64,000 bases of DNA from Phlebopus portentosus (GCA_037892935.1 JAYXKI010000016.1:1-64000), one strand, 5' to 3'; shown: positions 1-11,981, numbered from the stretch's first letter. The notes: generated by a model not told the origin, from the sequence alone. A program made the numbers and translations.

Positions 1-50
1 TTTTTTATACGGCCGTACCCGTATACGGATACGGTCGGAGCCCTACTGAG
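1..50. repeat. Partial copy of a CCGTATACGG-rich palindromic repeat
   Basis: The window opens with overlapping palindromes of the type GTATACGGATACGG. The order of motifs (TTATACGGCCG, then CCGTATACGG, then ATACGGTCGG) matches 40893-40930 in the same orientation, and a related inverted copy lies at 54168-54330. It looks like one end of a short dispersed, probably non-autonomous element cut by the window edge. Confidence 0.6.
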
Positions 51-729
51 CACACGTTATGAATGCCACGAGAAGATCTCGGACTTGGACGGTTGTATAC
101 TCTGCGTTAGAGAGCATTTGCCCACGTTCATCGCGTGCGTTGTGAATTCCTGACACATCATCCCCACACAGTTGCGTTATCCGCGGCATTGAAATTGGGA
201 TAGCGATGTTGAAGTAGTCTCCGCCATATCTGAAGTACGTAGGCACCCTTTGAGGGTAGAAGATCTCGGCTTTGTGGGTCGCCCGAAAGATTATGTACGT
301 GTTGACGCCGATGTTTGGGTTTGAGTCTGTGTGGCATAGGCATCGTAATTAAATCCGCATAATGTCATAAACGATGTATATACCTTCTTGTTCTTGCGCT
401 TGATCTCCTGAGCGAATTGGTTCTACGAGACGGTCACCAGAAGAGAGTCGTCTCCCTTATCGGGATCTACATCAACGCAGCATCGCCTATGAGGCGGTCA
501 ATGTGGAAGGTACGGATGCAGAAAGAAGCTCGAGACTGTACGGGCTTTTTGCGATGATCTCTACTCGGTCGTGTTGCCAGCGACATGATGGTTGTGTGAC
601 AACATCGAGTGGTGATGAGCAGAAGATATGCAGTGCATGCGCAGTGATGTCGGAGTTTTACTTGTAGCTTTATTCGAATCATGGCTGATCTCACGGTATA
701 CAGTGAACTGCAGTACAGCCATAGAACTA
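51..729. other. No recognisable gene
   Basis: Short open frames on both strands (for example minus 43-310) have no motif I recognise and no convincing splice structure. Nothing else was seen here. Confidence 0.5.
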
Positions 730-1187
730 CTAGTACAAGTCTTTCACCCAAGGGTAGCCATGCGGTAGGATCTCGACATACACATCGTCCACAATCCTAA
801 AGGTTTCGCGAACTATTGTTCCAGCGGTCCCAAGATCAGGAATTCCATCAAAATTGACATCCAGCCTACACAACCATTCATCCCCTGTCACAAACAAAGA
901 ATCTAACTTCGGAAGGTATCGCATCCAAAATGCACAAGCCGCCTGGCTCAAAGCAAATTAAAATTGAATCCAATAAAGCCATAACGGGGCGAACTGACCG
1001 TTTGGAGTCTCTGTTGAAATTCAATCGAGCTGCCTTCTTCAAGGCGTATAGTTAATGACTCTATGCATCGGGATCCCGCCCATTTTGTTTCTCGAGCCCC
1101 GCGAAGTAGCCTCAGGCCGATCTCTAACGGTATTTCGAGTTCTCGTATCCCAAAGGAAGATGCCACGGTCATCAGGAAAAACCTCAT
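730..1187 (-). pseudogene. 3' fragment of an F-box/LRR-type gene
   Basis: Two minus-strand open segments (948-1187 and 730-951) join across a probable 58-nt intron (GTCAGT...CAG, about 941-998). The joined product has the leucine/aromatic patches usual in the C-terminal half of basidiomycete F-box proteins (ELEIPLEIGLRLL, then YLPKLDSLFVTGDEW). There is no F-box and no proper start: a stop lies 12 nt upstream of the first Met, so the 5' part is missing. A gene piece on the same strand at 11982-13058 has an F-box N-terminus but appears to lack this kind of C-terminus. The two may be halves of one gene split by what lies between (inference). The F-box assignment for this piece rests on style rather than on a diagnostic motif. 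Confidence 0.45.
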
Positions 1188-1473
1188 GTCCGGAATACCT
1201 TAGAATGGCCAGAATTCGGAGAATTCGGGCAAAAATTCCGTAGAAATTCCATGTAATCTAAAAATTTCTATTCTAATACATTCCCGGACCCCGTTCCGTG
1301 TTCCAAGGCGTTCCGGCAAGTTCCGATCAATTCTCAGGTGTTCTTTTCGGTCAATTTTTGAATGGGACGCAAAAAGTCCAAATCATAGGCATGCATATTG
1401 AGCTATTCGACATACAATCCAGCATAATAACATATATGTTGCATATACAATGAGAATGGTTACGCTTAGGACT
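1188..1473. repeat. Short-motif repeats (ATTCCG/GTTCCG) next to the gene block
   Basis: A 200-bp stretch is made of variants of GAATTC, AATTCCG and GTTCCG. The motif at 1279-1298 (CATTCCCGGACCCCGTTCCG) is repeated in direct orientation in slightly shorter form at 11913-11930. Short subterminal repeats are common at ends of CACTA-like DNA transposons, but I could not find a matching terminal inverted repeat by eye. Confidence 0.35.
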
Positions 1474-4403
1474 TCACTCCCACTTCAGTGCATCCTCATC
1501 GTCGAGATCCGGCGTGTCGAGTTGTCTGCAGACATATTATCAGTGTAGTAAAATGATAGAATCATGAAAACCTACTCTTGAACGGCGCAGTAGAGCCAAC
1601 TGAGGCGTTCATGACGGATTTTAGGCTTACCACGAAGGTACTCCATGGTCCTAGAGTGGAACAAGAATTCCTTTCTGTAAAGGTCATCAGTTATATCAGG
1701 TTGTCTCCTGCAACTCTTGCGATCTCGAACGAGGCAGTCCAATGTGTAGAATATCTGAAAGAGACACTGTCACATCCATTCTGTATGTATTAGCGAAGCG
1801 GTTACCAAAGTTGCTGCACTGGCAACCATTGTATCAGGAATTTCCTTCTCAAAACCGTACGCATCATCCGCAGGCTGGAAGATGTCGGGGTTGTATGTCG
1901 CGATTGCCATTCTGGCAGGTCTAATAGGCTCGAAAAGAAGAATGCGAAGGGCGTGCACGATCGCTGGGTGCATGTATGCCGTTTGCCAGTGCGGCTACGA
2001 AGGACATTGAGCAATAGAAAGACCAACACAAACTCACTCACCACGTCTGGACTAGAATAAATGTATCTCCGATCTTTCTTGAGGTATGCGATGGTTTGGT
2101 CTGCTTCTTCGCACTGCAGCGGTACGCTGTATGCAGAAAGTGCGGGCTTGATGGCGTTCTTCATGTTCCCGCGAATGGTGCTCACGCGTTCCCCAACCTG
2201 CTCAAATGCGTCAGTAAAACATTCGGAAAATGAAAGATACTTACCAGTCTGTAGAAGCCTTGAGATTGTGGAGTCCCAATGTGCTCGATAGTAGCGGCCA
2301 GGTCTCGATGACCGAGCCGAAGGGCTACTTTGACACCAAGCTTGATGATGGCACCGTTGCGATCGTCGTGGTCCATGAGTACACCATTCAGGAGAATGGT
2401 GCTTCCCATTAGTTTGTTCGTTTCGACCACGACGGCCTTGACCTTTGGCGGCTGGTTACCCAACAGCGGATGTGCCGGATTGACGATGTCGATGGAGTTA
2501 GCATCCGGTTCGACCGCAATCGCTGCATCAAAGGGAGCTTCGTGAGGTGGTGGCAGAGCTGGATCCCCGCGAACGTCGTAGGCAACGGGTTGCGCTTCCG
2601 CAACCGCCTCAGGTTCCACAGTAGGGCCATCAGCGTGCTCTTCATCGCTGTCGCCATCAAGCAAATTGACGAACACCGCCTACAGCACCTGTGAGTATGA
2701 CTGCCCCAGAAGAGGCATATACTTACTTCTTCCTGCAGCTTTGTGGCAGCGCGGCCACGACGTTTCGCTGCCAATGGAAGAGCGCGACTCGCCACGGCTC
2801 GTGTAGTCCCGGCGACACCATCGGAGTCTTCATCAGTCGTCTCCCCGGAAAGAATGTGCGCATCCTGGAAAGCGTGAAATAACATGTGGGTGCAAATCAA
2901 TGCTGCCACGCACCTCATCCTCTTTGAAGTCATCCGAATCTTCGTCATCGACTACCGAGCCTTCGGTATCTTCACATAAGGATGCGCAGCTCTCATCCTC
3001 GTCAGTGTCTGGACCGTATAAATATTCTTCGTCGGTTTCCTCTTGTTTGATCTGTTTACAAATGCAGTAGGGAGTTGGGAGTCTAAAATATAATCTACGC
3101 TACTCACCGCAAGTTTCTTGCCTATGAGCGTTGTCTTCACGCGATCATTCGACGAGGCTCTTTGTTTGCCTATACCCTTGTTAGTCTTGCTTTGCCGCAT
3201 ACCTGAAGCTAAATGCGCCATTAGAATGATTATGAGCCGACTCGTACACACTCGCCTTTCTTGTTCTGTTCTGCAAGACGGCGCGCTTCTTCGGCTAATC
3301 GACGAATGAGACACTTGAAATTAAACCAGTCTGTTATTTACCTTTCTTGCGTGCCTTCATTTCCCTACGCTTCGATACGTACTCCTCCTCGGGGGAGTTT
3401 CGCATTATCTGCCTTATCTCTTCGGGAGAGGGACCTTCCGCATCACTCGGAGTCGAGGAAGGCGCGTCGGACTCTTCGACACGCCACACGCGGAACTTGG
3501 AGGCTGACTTGTCTATACCAACGTCAGCCCTTCAGTTTCGTAGAACTATAAAATGCGAAGCGCACCGCGCGGCGCAGGCTGCCTGACTGTGCGCATCACG
3601 TCCGATCCCGGAGGGGAACAAGGCGGCGGCGTCGCGAAGAAGTCGTTCGCGTCGCCAGCACCGGCAACGCGAGCTTTCTTAGAGCCGCGCGTCTTCTTTT
3701 TGATGGACTCCCAGTCTAAAGAAGAGAGTATTAGTCCCTACATGAGCCAGAACAACGAGAATTACGCGTGTGGGCCTCTGTAGCTGCCTTGCGCTTCGGG
3801 CGGCGCGTCGAGGACGCGTCCTCTTCGACAGCCTTCACTGCAGGTGCAGTCGCGTTTTCTTTCACTTAGAAACGCAACCCGACGGTTAGCGCATAGAAGG
3901 AATCAAGACACTACGACGTACGCGTCCGGGCCTTGGGCTCCCTGAGTCTCGCGGCTTGCATCGAAGACGCGTGCTTCGCGACTTCCCTGACATCGGAGCC
4001 GTTCGCATCTTCTTTTCTGTTGGCACGCGACTGAGACACCTGTCAAGGAGTCTTCAGGACGCGTTTGAGAGTATTGGATAATGTTTTTACCTTCGGCGTG
4101 GCTTGCGTCGAGGAGGCGTCTTGTGCAACTGCCGCGACAGCAGGGGCGGACGCGATTCCTTTTGCACTGGCGCGCAACTGGGAGACCTGTCAAGGAGTCA
4201 GCAGGTCACGCCTGAGAGTATGGGTAATGTCTTACCGTTGGCGTGTCGGGGACAGCTCCTTTGCCTGCGCCAGGAGTCGTATTGGTGACGTTCCTGAATG
4301 TCGAACCGCTCGCAGACGAGCCAGAACGCGACAGTGCCGGAGTCGAGGGGGTCGGGCCTCGCCTGTACATTGCGTTAGCCACTTGAGCATACGAGAAAGA
4401 CAT
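1474..4403 (-). CDS. DUF6532-type protein, multi-exon, function unknown
   Basis: About 15 exons can be joined in frame from ATG 4403 to TGA 1474-1476, giving roughly 760 aa with introns mostly of 40-60 nt. The N-terminal third is low-complexity Ser/Thr/Ala/Lys-rich and begins MSFSYAQVANAMYRRG. The middle is very acidic, with DED/EE runs around 2900-3050. The C-terminal about 250 aa follow the pattern of basidiomycete DUF6532 proteins: an IRG..K.A segment, then HPAIVHALRILLF, an EIPDTMVASAATL segment and an aromatic/basic end. No enzymatic motif is visible; the family is large and uncharacterised. The acidic and Lys-rich parts suggest a nuclear protein (inference). It lies tail to head behind the Spt5-like gene on the same strand. 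Exons 2 and 3 with their introns are a tandem duplication. Since every junction keeps frame, the gene is probably functional rather than decayed. Confidence 0.65.
3922..4235 (-). repeat. Tandem intron+exon duplication inside the DUF6532-type gene
   Basis: Intron 4187-4235 plus exon 4091-4186 is followed by intron 4040-4090 plus exon 3922-4039. Both introns share a frame of TACTCTCA..CG..CCTG..GACTCCTTGACAG. Both exons begin GTCTCCCAG/GTGTCTCAG, encode VSQ(L/S)RA.., and contain ASSTQA/ASSMQA. A third, weaker copy of the exon (ASSTRR) follows at about 3770-3870. Confidence 0.7.
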
Positions 4404-4793
4404 TCTTGTATTCGCAGACTGTAAGAACTTTGAACTTGAGATGTGCGCTACTGAGAGAGAGATTGGGGGGGGAATTAGTTGGACAGTTCGAGTTTTTGAA
4501 CTGAAAAAAACGTGATCGCGTCTACGAGGTTCGGGTCTGTATGTATCCAAGGTCAAGGTCTCAAAATAGAAGGATAAAAGCTTGCCGAAGACATGTTGGT
4601 GATAAGCTCGCATGCCGTGAGCTTCTATTGATAAGCTTTTTAGTTCACTTTGTCGATCCATACTTCCTGAAAGAATGTTCTCAAGAATTCAGATCAATTC
4701 ATTGTGTGTAAAGAGTCGGAACTCACCGGGCCCTGAAAGTATTGCGCAATTCCTTGTCCAACAAGTTCCTCGATGGAAAATCTGTATCGTAAG

Positions 4794-7700
4794 TCATCTA
4801 CTCGAAAGTGTTTGGGGCCCTCGTATGGAATCAGTTCTATACAGAGTACATTCCAGCTGCAACGGGCCAGCCGGCTCATTATTCTACGATATTGCGTATC
4901 TACTAATACAATGCATGTACGACACGAATAAATAGGAATAAAATATTCTCCAAACTACACGTCTTCGTAGTTCAAGTTCTCAAATACTCTCTACTTTCGT
5001 TACCTGCCATCCTTGCAAGTATGAGACTTGCTTGTTGTTTCCAGGCTCGCACACTGTAATGGGTTGCTCGCGCCGCCTCGGGACTCCAGTAGCGACAAGT
5101 AACCTAACCGGTCTTCCTTCCAAGCCTCTGACATGAAGGACTTTCTCGTTTTTCTTCACCGGACGACAGGGCTCCAGATCGCATACATCAATGGACGACT
5201 CTATTACCGTGCTTCCTCTCTCTATATGAACGCGCACTCTGCATTTGTCGTGGGCTCCGAAACATCGCGAATGGTCTTCTCCAAGGTCTCCAGTAATATA
5301 TCCTGCTCGATCTTGTCGAGCACATCGAACGAATACCTTGTGAGCTGGGAAGAATGAACGAACTCTCGGGTGAAAGATCCAGAAGCCAGGTTGAGAGAAA
5401 TCTATGTACTTGTCATTAGTCAATCGCCCTTGTCAATCAGCAGTACCCTAACCTGTGACGGGTTCGTACTGCATCGGGACGGGTTCGTACTCCTTCGCCC
5501 TTTCTTCATCTGATCTCTCCGTGTGCCGTGGGTTCAAGTTGGAGGCCCACGCATGCGTCGACGTCCCCCTTCTGGCCTGTAGCTCTTGTACCCGCCTGAA
5601 TAGATACGAGAACTCGGGAGGGGACAGGGGAGCTTCGCGGTCCAGACTACAAAGGAAATCCCTGCGCTCATCGTTAACTATGGTAATCGACAAATCAATC
5701 AATCAAGCGAACGTACCCAGACACCAGATTCCTCAGAGGGAATGTTTCCTCTCTGTTCTGGAACGCGACCCCTGCCGTTTTCCTCTCCTCATCGACTTCC
5801 GTCACGAAGCCGTGCATCCCCTTTGCAAACCTTGTCCCGCGCCCACTGGCGGAGACGCCCCTGTTCCAAATGAAAACATATTTTCCGACGAATCGGCTTC
5901 TATGCGTCTTCGCGTAAATGTCGTCCTTCGTCGCCAGTGGTAACGAGCCGTGTTCAATCATGTCCGGAGTCCATTCTACGAGTTGATCGGCACTATATTC
6001 TTCCTGCATATTTCTTAGTTGTTTCGTAACGTAGGGAGACTATTGTTACTCACCACCACATCATTGTGCCCATTCGCACCGCGTATGAGCACAAGTATGT
6101 TTGCTCTACCTTCGACCTGCAGTATCTTACCCCATCGTCCAGCGTACTCACCAATGCATATGCATACCGTGCCTTTATTGAATATGTGAGTCGCGTTTTC
6201 CTCTCGAGCTGGAGCGACGCGCATTGGGGCCTTCGAAACTGTTTCAACCCAAAAACGCGAAACTTCAACCTAAGAGCACTCAGTCACAGAAAAACTCCAA
6301 ACTGATAATGATACGCACCGAGAGTTCCGAGTCTTTGAACAGCAAATTCAGCATGTCGCCGTGCTGCTCAACGATCATTCCGTGCTTTCCTGAGTGTAAT
6401 CCGACCCTGACAAGAACTTCATCGCCGACATCGAGAAAGCGGCGTATGTGACGGACGTGCGTGGAGGCGACCCCTCTGATCTTGTCGTCTTCAGAATCCT
6501 GTTCGAGATCTAAAAGCACGTCCGTTCGGCGCAAGCCTCGTAGGGAATCCCAGTACGTCCGTTCTTCGCCGGCGGGCCTCGAAAACCAGTCGTTGTCGAT
6601 GATTTCTTCCAAGGTGTCAAGTCGTCTCAACTGACCGACTATAACTTCTAAGTCCAGCCTTTCCTGTACGACGCCGACTAGATTCATCAATGAACCTGAA
6701 TGGATCGCCACCAGGTCTCCAGACTGTACGTAGCTCTCCAAATCCTGAAGATCCCCGAAGTGTTGCAGACGAAAGGGCTGAACCTCGTGCAAACTCGGGA
6801 AGGCTGGTTGAACACTCGCAACCGTCATGCGTAATAAACGTAGCCCGTCTCGATAACGACCTCCTCGGAACTCGTAAGAGCCATCCTCGTAATGCGTGAT
6901 TGGCTCAGATTTGAATGTGTCTCTTAGCCATGAAAGAGTGGCCAGACGCATTTCAGGCCGCTGCACATTATCCTGCTCTGGCGAATCATGTACGCGTGCC
7001 ATTGCGGCGATACGAACGGTACGCCCGTCGCGAGAAACTTCCTCCACTACCCCGAAATCACCAGCAAACTTTCCTTTTTTCACTTTGATCCACTGCCCGA
7101 CGTGGTACTCAGGTTGGCTTCTTTGCAGCATGGCGAACACTAGGCCTTGCTCATCGGATGGGACGCGCGTTGGCGGGCGTGCGGTCTGGGCGCGTCCTCG
7201 GGCAGCGAACATGTCATTGATGACCTGAATGTCCGGGACCCAGAGATAAACGCGGCCAGAAAGCCACGGGATGTGGAAGACGAGACAATGGGGAGGGAAG
7301 TGTTTCATAATGAGCGCTGACTCGTTGCTTGCATCCGTAGACTTCATACGTTGTTTGTGAGCATTTCGGTTGAAAGAAAGATTTGGAATACACGCACCCT
7401 AATGAAATACATTTCGTATTTCGAATCGTCGACATGCATCCCTTCAGGGAACAACGCTCGCCCAGTCCTCAGCTGCGTTGCGAGTGCATCCCTTCCCCGT
7501 TGCGGCGTTGCGGATGCCTCGGTTTCGTACTCGGTCCTTCGCCGCTTGCGTGCTCGCTGCACGATGTCACTGGCAATCGACTCGGCGACTTGTGACTCAT
7601 CTGGCGGGGCATCCAGGCTCAGCACAGGACGTGCTGCGCGCTGCGCTTGATCGAACTGTACGTCATCAATGAAATCGTTGTCTGTTCACGTATATAAATA

Positions 7701-7815
7701 GACTGTATTTTGCATGGACACTGTAATACATACCTTCTGCGTTGCTTGCCTCAGATTCTTCATCCGTATCCTCGCAGACTTGTGCAGAGAGATCGAGAAA
7801 CTTCATGGTATCCAT
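4794..7815 (-). CDS. Spt5-like transcription elongation factor paralogue (KOW repeats)
   Basis: Eight exons join in frame from ATG 7815 to TGA 4794-4796: 7734-7815, 7398-7681, 6319-7341, 6054-6269, 5717-6003, 5453-5661, 5004-5401, 4794-4883. The product is about 862 aa. Order: acidic N-terminus (CEDTDEESEASNAEGDNDFIDD), a short NGN-like segment, then KOW motifs. The first (HVGQWIKVKKGKFAGDFGVVEEV) and its linker (YEFRGGRYRDGL) closely follow Spt5 KOW1. Later ones include SGDLVAIHSGSLMNLVGVVQE, VGDEVLVRVGLHSGKHGMIVE and GTVCICIGEYAGRWGKILQVE. Spt5 binds RNA polymerase II with Spt4. This protein lacks the long SPT5 C-terminal repeat tail and is shorter than canonical fungal Spt5, so it is a divergent paralogue and probably not the housekeeping gene. 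It is transcribed away from the Plavaka transposase. The last exon, behind a 120-nt intron, is the least certain. Confidence 0.75.
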
Positions 7816-8416
7816 TTCCTTGCTTGTTGACTACAAAAACACATCAATTTTTTATTGTCGCGCAATCGCGACGTTATGCATACATGGCTCATTGTAGACG
7901 ACTTTCTAATTGTAATGCACGCAATCAAATTTTTTTTTTGCTTTTTTTATGGTTGTCTTGCGGATATATGTCCTCTGAGGCGTCCGAACGACACTCAAAA
8001 AAGTGTTTCTATTTGTTTTACTACTGTATGTTTCTCTACGCTACTTCTACCGTACAGGGTAGGTCGTGGAAAGAGACAAGAGAAAAACTGTACAAGGACG
8101 ATCGACGCGTCGGTATATTGGACTCGAGCGTGTGAACTTGGGAAGATCACATGCTATTCTCGTGATCTTCCCAAGTTCGCACGCTCGAGTCCAATATACC
8201 GACGCGTCGAACTTTTAAGCACTTCTTTCTGTCTTGCTTCTTACCACCACTGTCAAGTCGCGGCTGCAGTGACTCTCCTCGTTATTTAATGTACCGTATA
8301 CCAAAATAATTTCTTGTATCAAGTAGCATACAGGTTTTATAAAGAAAATATACATATTTCATTAAGGAGAACAATATATAAGTCTAATATTCTGCACTGT
8401 AGTACTAGGAACGGAA
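7816..8416. promoter_or_regulatory. Divergent intergenic region, Spt5-like / Plavaka
   Basis: The two start codons (7815 minus, 8417 plus) face away from each other across 601 bp, so promoters of both genes must lie here or overlap it. It contains T-rich runs near 7927-7950, the long hairpin at 8102-8210, and AT-rich TATA-like stretches at 8340-8390 (ATATACATATTTC, ATATATAAG) suited to the plus-strand gene. No specific factor site was recognised. Confidence 0.45.
8102..8210. repeat. Near-perfect inverted repeat, 49-bp arms, 11-bp loop
   Basis: Positions 8102-8150 and 8162-8210 are reverse complements over 49 bp with a single mismatch (8132 T opposite 8180 C... that is, TGTGAAC versus GTTCGCA), separated by 11 bp (8151-8161). 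As RNA the mismatch would still pair as a G-U wobble in one orientation. It sits mid-way between the divergent genes. Confidence 0.9.
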
Positions 8417-11400
8417 ATGAGCGAACGAGAAGAATGTTTGGGTTGTAACAGACGATTCATGGACGTACGACGACATCAGATGTATCAGCCAGAAAGTAGC
8501 AGGTGCTACCAGGTGCTCGTTATACATTACGATGCTTTGCGAGATACTACACATAACGAAGAGATCGACCGACAAGGATGGGTGGAATTCACGGGGGATT
8601 ATTTCGGGAACGACTACGGAGAGGATGATTTTCCCATGGGGGATGGTGCTTGCAACTCAGAAGGAATGACATTCGACGACGACGACAGGTACGTACTCGA
8701 AACATTGAGCGATTTTACAGGTCCGACAGAACAACAGTAGTTCGGACGACAGTGACGCTGACACCGAACGAGTCTGGGAACCTCATCGCACGCCAGCTGA
8801 GCCGGAACTAGACGAGGAAATAGACGATGAAGACGAGTCGGCACAACAACGCCTTGGGGAGATTATTGTCGAGCGCCGCGCTGCTCAGGCAAGGTTGCAA
8901 TATCGCCCAGCTCGTATAGTCAAATTTAACGACGTAGTACCTTATGCACGGGCCGGTAAAGCATACAGACACCTGGCTGCGGACGTTTCTGAACAGGGGA
9001 GCGCAGCATACACTCAGTTCACGCGAGACCTTCAAACGAGATCAGGCAGTGAAGGCAGGTATGCACCATTTCGGTCAAAGCTGGACTGGGAAGTTGCGTG
9101 CTGGGCAAAGACACGAGGAGCAGGGTCGAATGCTCTGGATGATTTGTTGAAGATTGATGGCGTGGGTTGCAAGGACCACAATACTATGAACATCTGTATT
9201 GACAGTCCGAAATAGATCGTACAAATGCTAGGACTATCATATCGGAATGCTCGAGAACTCAACGCGCTAATCGACAAACAGATCCCTTCGCGGCGCCCGC
9301 TGTTTCGTCGACGAGAGATCGTCGTAGGAGGTACCCAGGTCGACCTATATAGCAGAGATACGATGGAGTGCATACGAGCTCTACTGAGCGCTCCCGAATT
9401 TGCGGATGGGTTGATTCTTCAACCAGAACGACATTTCGCAGATGAGGAGGAGAGAATTCAGGTGTATCATGATATGCATACCGGGGAATGGTGGTGGGCC
9501 TCTCAGGTGTGTGATAACGCTGGTTTGTCTTCAATCTGGATTCTAATAGATATTTTAGCGGGCGATTGAACAACAAGAGCCTGGTGGGACCGTAATACCT
9601 GTTATCATTTCTTTGGACAAGACGCAGATCACTCTGTTCCGTACAAAGACAGCGTATCCTGTCTATCTTACGATCGCGAATATTCCAAAGGACATCCGCA
9701 AGAAACCATCGAGACAAGCTCAGGTTCTCTTAGCGTATCTGCCTACGAGTCGCCTCCAGCACATATCTAGCAATGCCTCCCGTCGACGCATGCTTCAGAA
9801 CCTCGTCCATGCCTGCATGCGGTTCATATTTTGTGACATGGGAAGACACGGCGGTCCTGGTGTCCTTATGACAGACGGAAACGGGATCGAGCGCCGTTGT
9901 CACCCCATCCTCGCCGCAGTCGCAATCGATTATCAGGAGCAGGTGCAAGTCTCCAGCATCATATCAGGAGATTGTCCGAAGTGCATATGCCGAAAGCACG
10001 AACTCGGAGAACACTGGGAAGAGTCACACGCGCGCCGCGATCTGGATGAGGTGTTAGACATCATGGATATCCTCGACTCCGATGATCCGTCTCAATATTC
10101 TCGTGTATGCAAAGCACATTGCATCAAGCCAATTCAACACCCGTTCTGGATCGATTTGCCGTACTGCGATGTTTTCGATGCGCTTACACCAGATATCCTT
10201 CATCAACTGCACCAAGGTGTCGTCAAGCATTTGATAGAGTGGCTTACGGTCATACTGGGTGAGAAGGAACTCGACGCTCGATGCAGGCGCATACCGCCGA
10301 ATCACAGTATTAGAGTCTTTCATATGGGCCTGTCTATTCTAAACAGGGTGAGCGGAACAGAACACAGTCAAATCTGCCAGTTCCTGCTTGGATTATTAGC
10401 AGGCTTTCAATTGGGCAGCAATCGAGCGACGCAACAACTCGTCCGCGCAACCCGAGCCATTCTTGACTTCGTCTACATCGCGCAATACCCTATCCATACA
10501 TCACAGACATTGGAGTTGCTGGACGATGCGCTGCGGCGTTTTCACGAGAATAAGCAAGTTTTTATTGATGAGGGAGCACGAGTCGACTTCAATTTCATCA
10601 AGTTACATTCTATGGTGCATTATACTAGCAGCATTAAGTCTCGCGGCACCACGGACAACTACAATACCCAATTTACGGAACGCCTGCACATTGATTTCGC
10701 TAAGGACGCCTACGCAGCGACTAACCATAAGGACGAACTTCCTCAGATGACACGCTGGCTCGAGAGAAAAGAGAAAGTTTGCGATTTGAAGAAGAATATT
10801 GATTGGAGAACTCAGCGATTCGCGCCGGCCCCTCCTTGGACATCCACCGAGTTACTACCAGACCTCGAAATCTCGACTGCAAAGAATCCGACGAAAACCT
10901 GCAACTTCAAGGTTCTAGCTGACTCATACGGGGTACACCAGTTCGATCGTGCTCTTGCACGTTACGCTGTATCCTTAAAGTACCCCAATATGCGCCAAAG
11001 AGAACTCGAGCAGAAAGCGAGAGACGAATTAATTATTGTTCGTCTTGTGTCAGTGTTCGAAAGAATCAAGTTTCGAAACGAGATGGACGACGACAGGCCT
11101 GTGGTAGATTCGATACATGCCAGGGCAAGAAAGCTCGATAAGCAAGGTAGAGACGTACCTGGCCGGTTCGACACGGCGCTCGTGCGCATTCGTGAAGGCA
11201 CAGACATTCAATGTGAGTCTGTGTTTGTCTCAATATAATATGCGTGAGCTTAACTACGTATTCCAGCGTTCCGCGTTGCTCAAGCGCGTGCTATATTCTC
11301 CCTCAATGACAGAGCTCTCTCACAGCTCTTCATGGACGATGAACATGTCCATCTGCGAGCTCTTGTGCCCCGTCGTCTGGCCTACGTTGAATGGTTCTCA

Positions 11401-11643
11401 AAGTTTTCACCTCAACCGGATATCAACTTCAGAATGTATAAAGTCTCGCGCTCACTCACTCCAGATAGCAGCAGGGAGTCTTCTATTATACCCGTAGCGG
11501 ATTTTCATCGTAGTGCGCATCTAATACCTCAATTCGGAAAAGTGGCCCCTGCACATTGGACAAGTAGTAATGTGCTGGAGGAATGTACTGACTTCTACCT
11601 GAATGACTTTAGAGACCGAAGTACACATTTTAGTATGTTTTAA
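8417..11643 (+). CDS. Plavaka-type DNA transposase
   Basis: Five exons (8417-8688, 8738-9161, 9216-9506, 9559-11212, 11267-11643) join in frame to 1005 aa with introns of 49-54 nt. The N-terminus has the zinc-finger-like start usual in this family (CLGCNRRFMDVRRHQ), then an acidic segment. The core carries family hallmarks: LGLSYRNARELNALID, MHTGEWWWASQ, SLDKTQITLFRTKTAYPVYLTI, NIPKDIRKKPS, DYQEQVQVSSIISGDCPKC and FDALTPDILHQLHQGVVKHL. Plavaka enzymes belong to the CACTA-related group of cut-and-paste transposases that are abundant in basidiomycetes. The frame is uninterrupted, so the enzyme could be active. No terminal inverted repeat was identified by eye, so the element limits are unknown. 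The divergent Spt5-like and DUF6532 genes may be its passengers or only neighbours. Confidence 0.85.
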
Positions 11644-11981
11644 TTTCATACATTATGTACATGTACTAGAAAGTCAACAATAACGAGTTACATTAACATA
11701 GAAAGCAATTAGGCCGTTTCGACCAATTGTAGGCCTCTGCATGCGCTCAGCTCAAGTCCAATATCTTCACATGACCATCATATTTCCATTTATGGACGGT
11801 AACCTGACTGAAGCTTCACGTGGGCACTTCTATCTATTACATAAATGACTCTTGATAAGCGGGACACGCGGATCTACGACTAATCTGGTATCTATTTCCT
11901 CCAGTCCCGTTCCATCCCGGGTCCGTTCCGACTCATTTCTCCGCCACCCCATGTGATCCGCCCATTCTCTTATCTCCCTAT
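11644..11981. other. Region 3' of the Plavaka gene
   Basis: AT-rich 3' sequence to about 11820, then a segment with the CATCCCGGGTCCGTTCCG motif (11913-11930) that is echoed at 1279-1298. A minus-strand frame (11830-12060) overlaps the end of the F-box piece and could be an extra exon of it (ELDREIREWADHMGWRRNE), but this is unproven. Confidence 0.35.
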
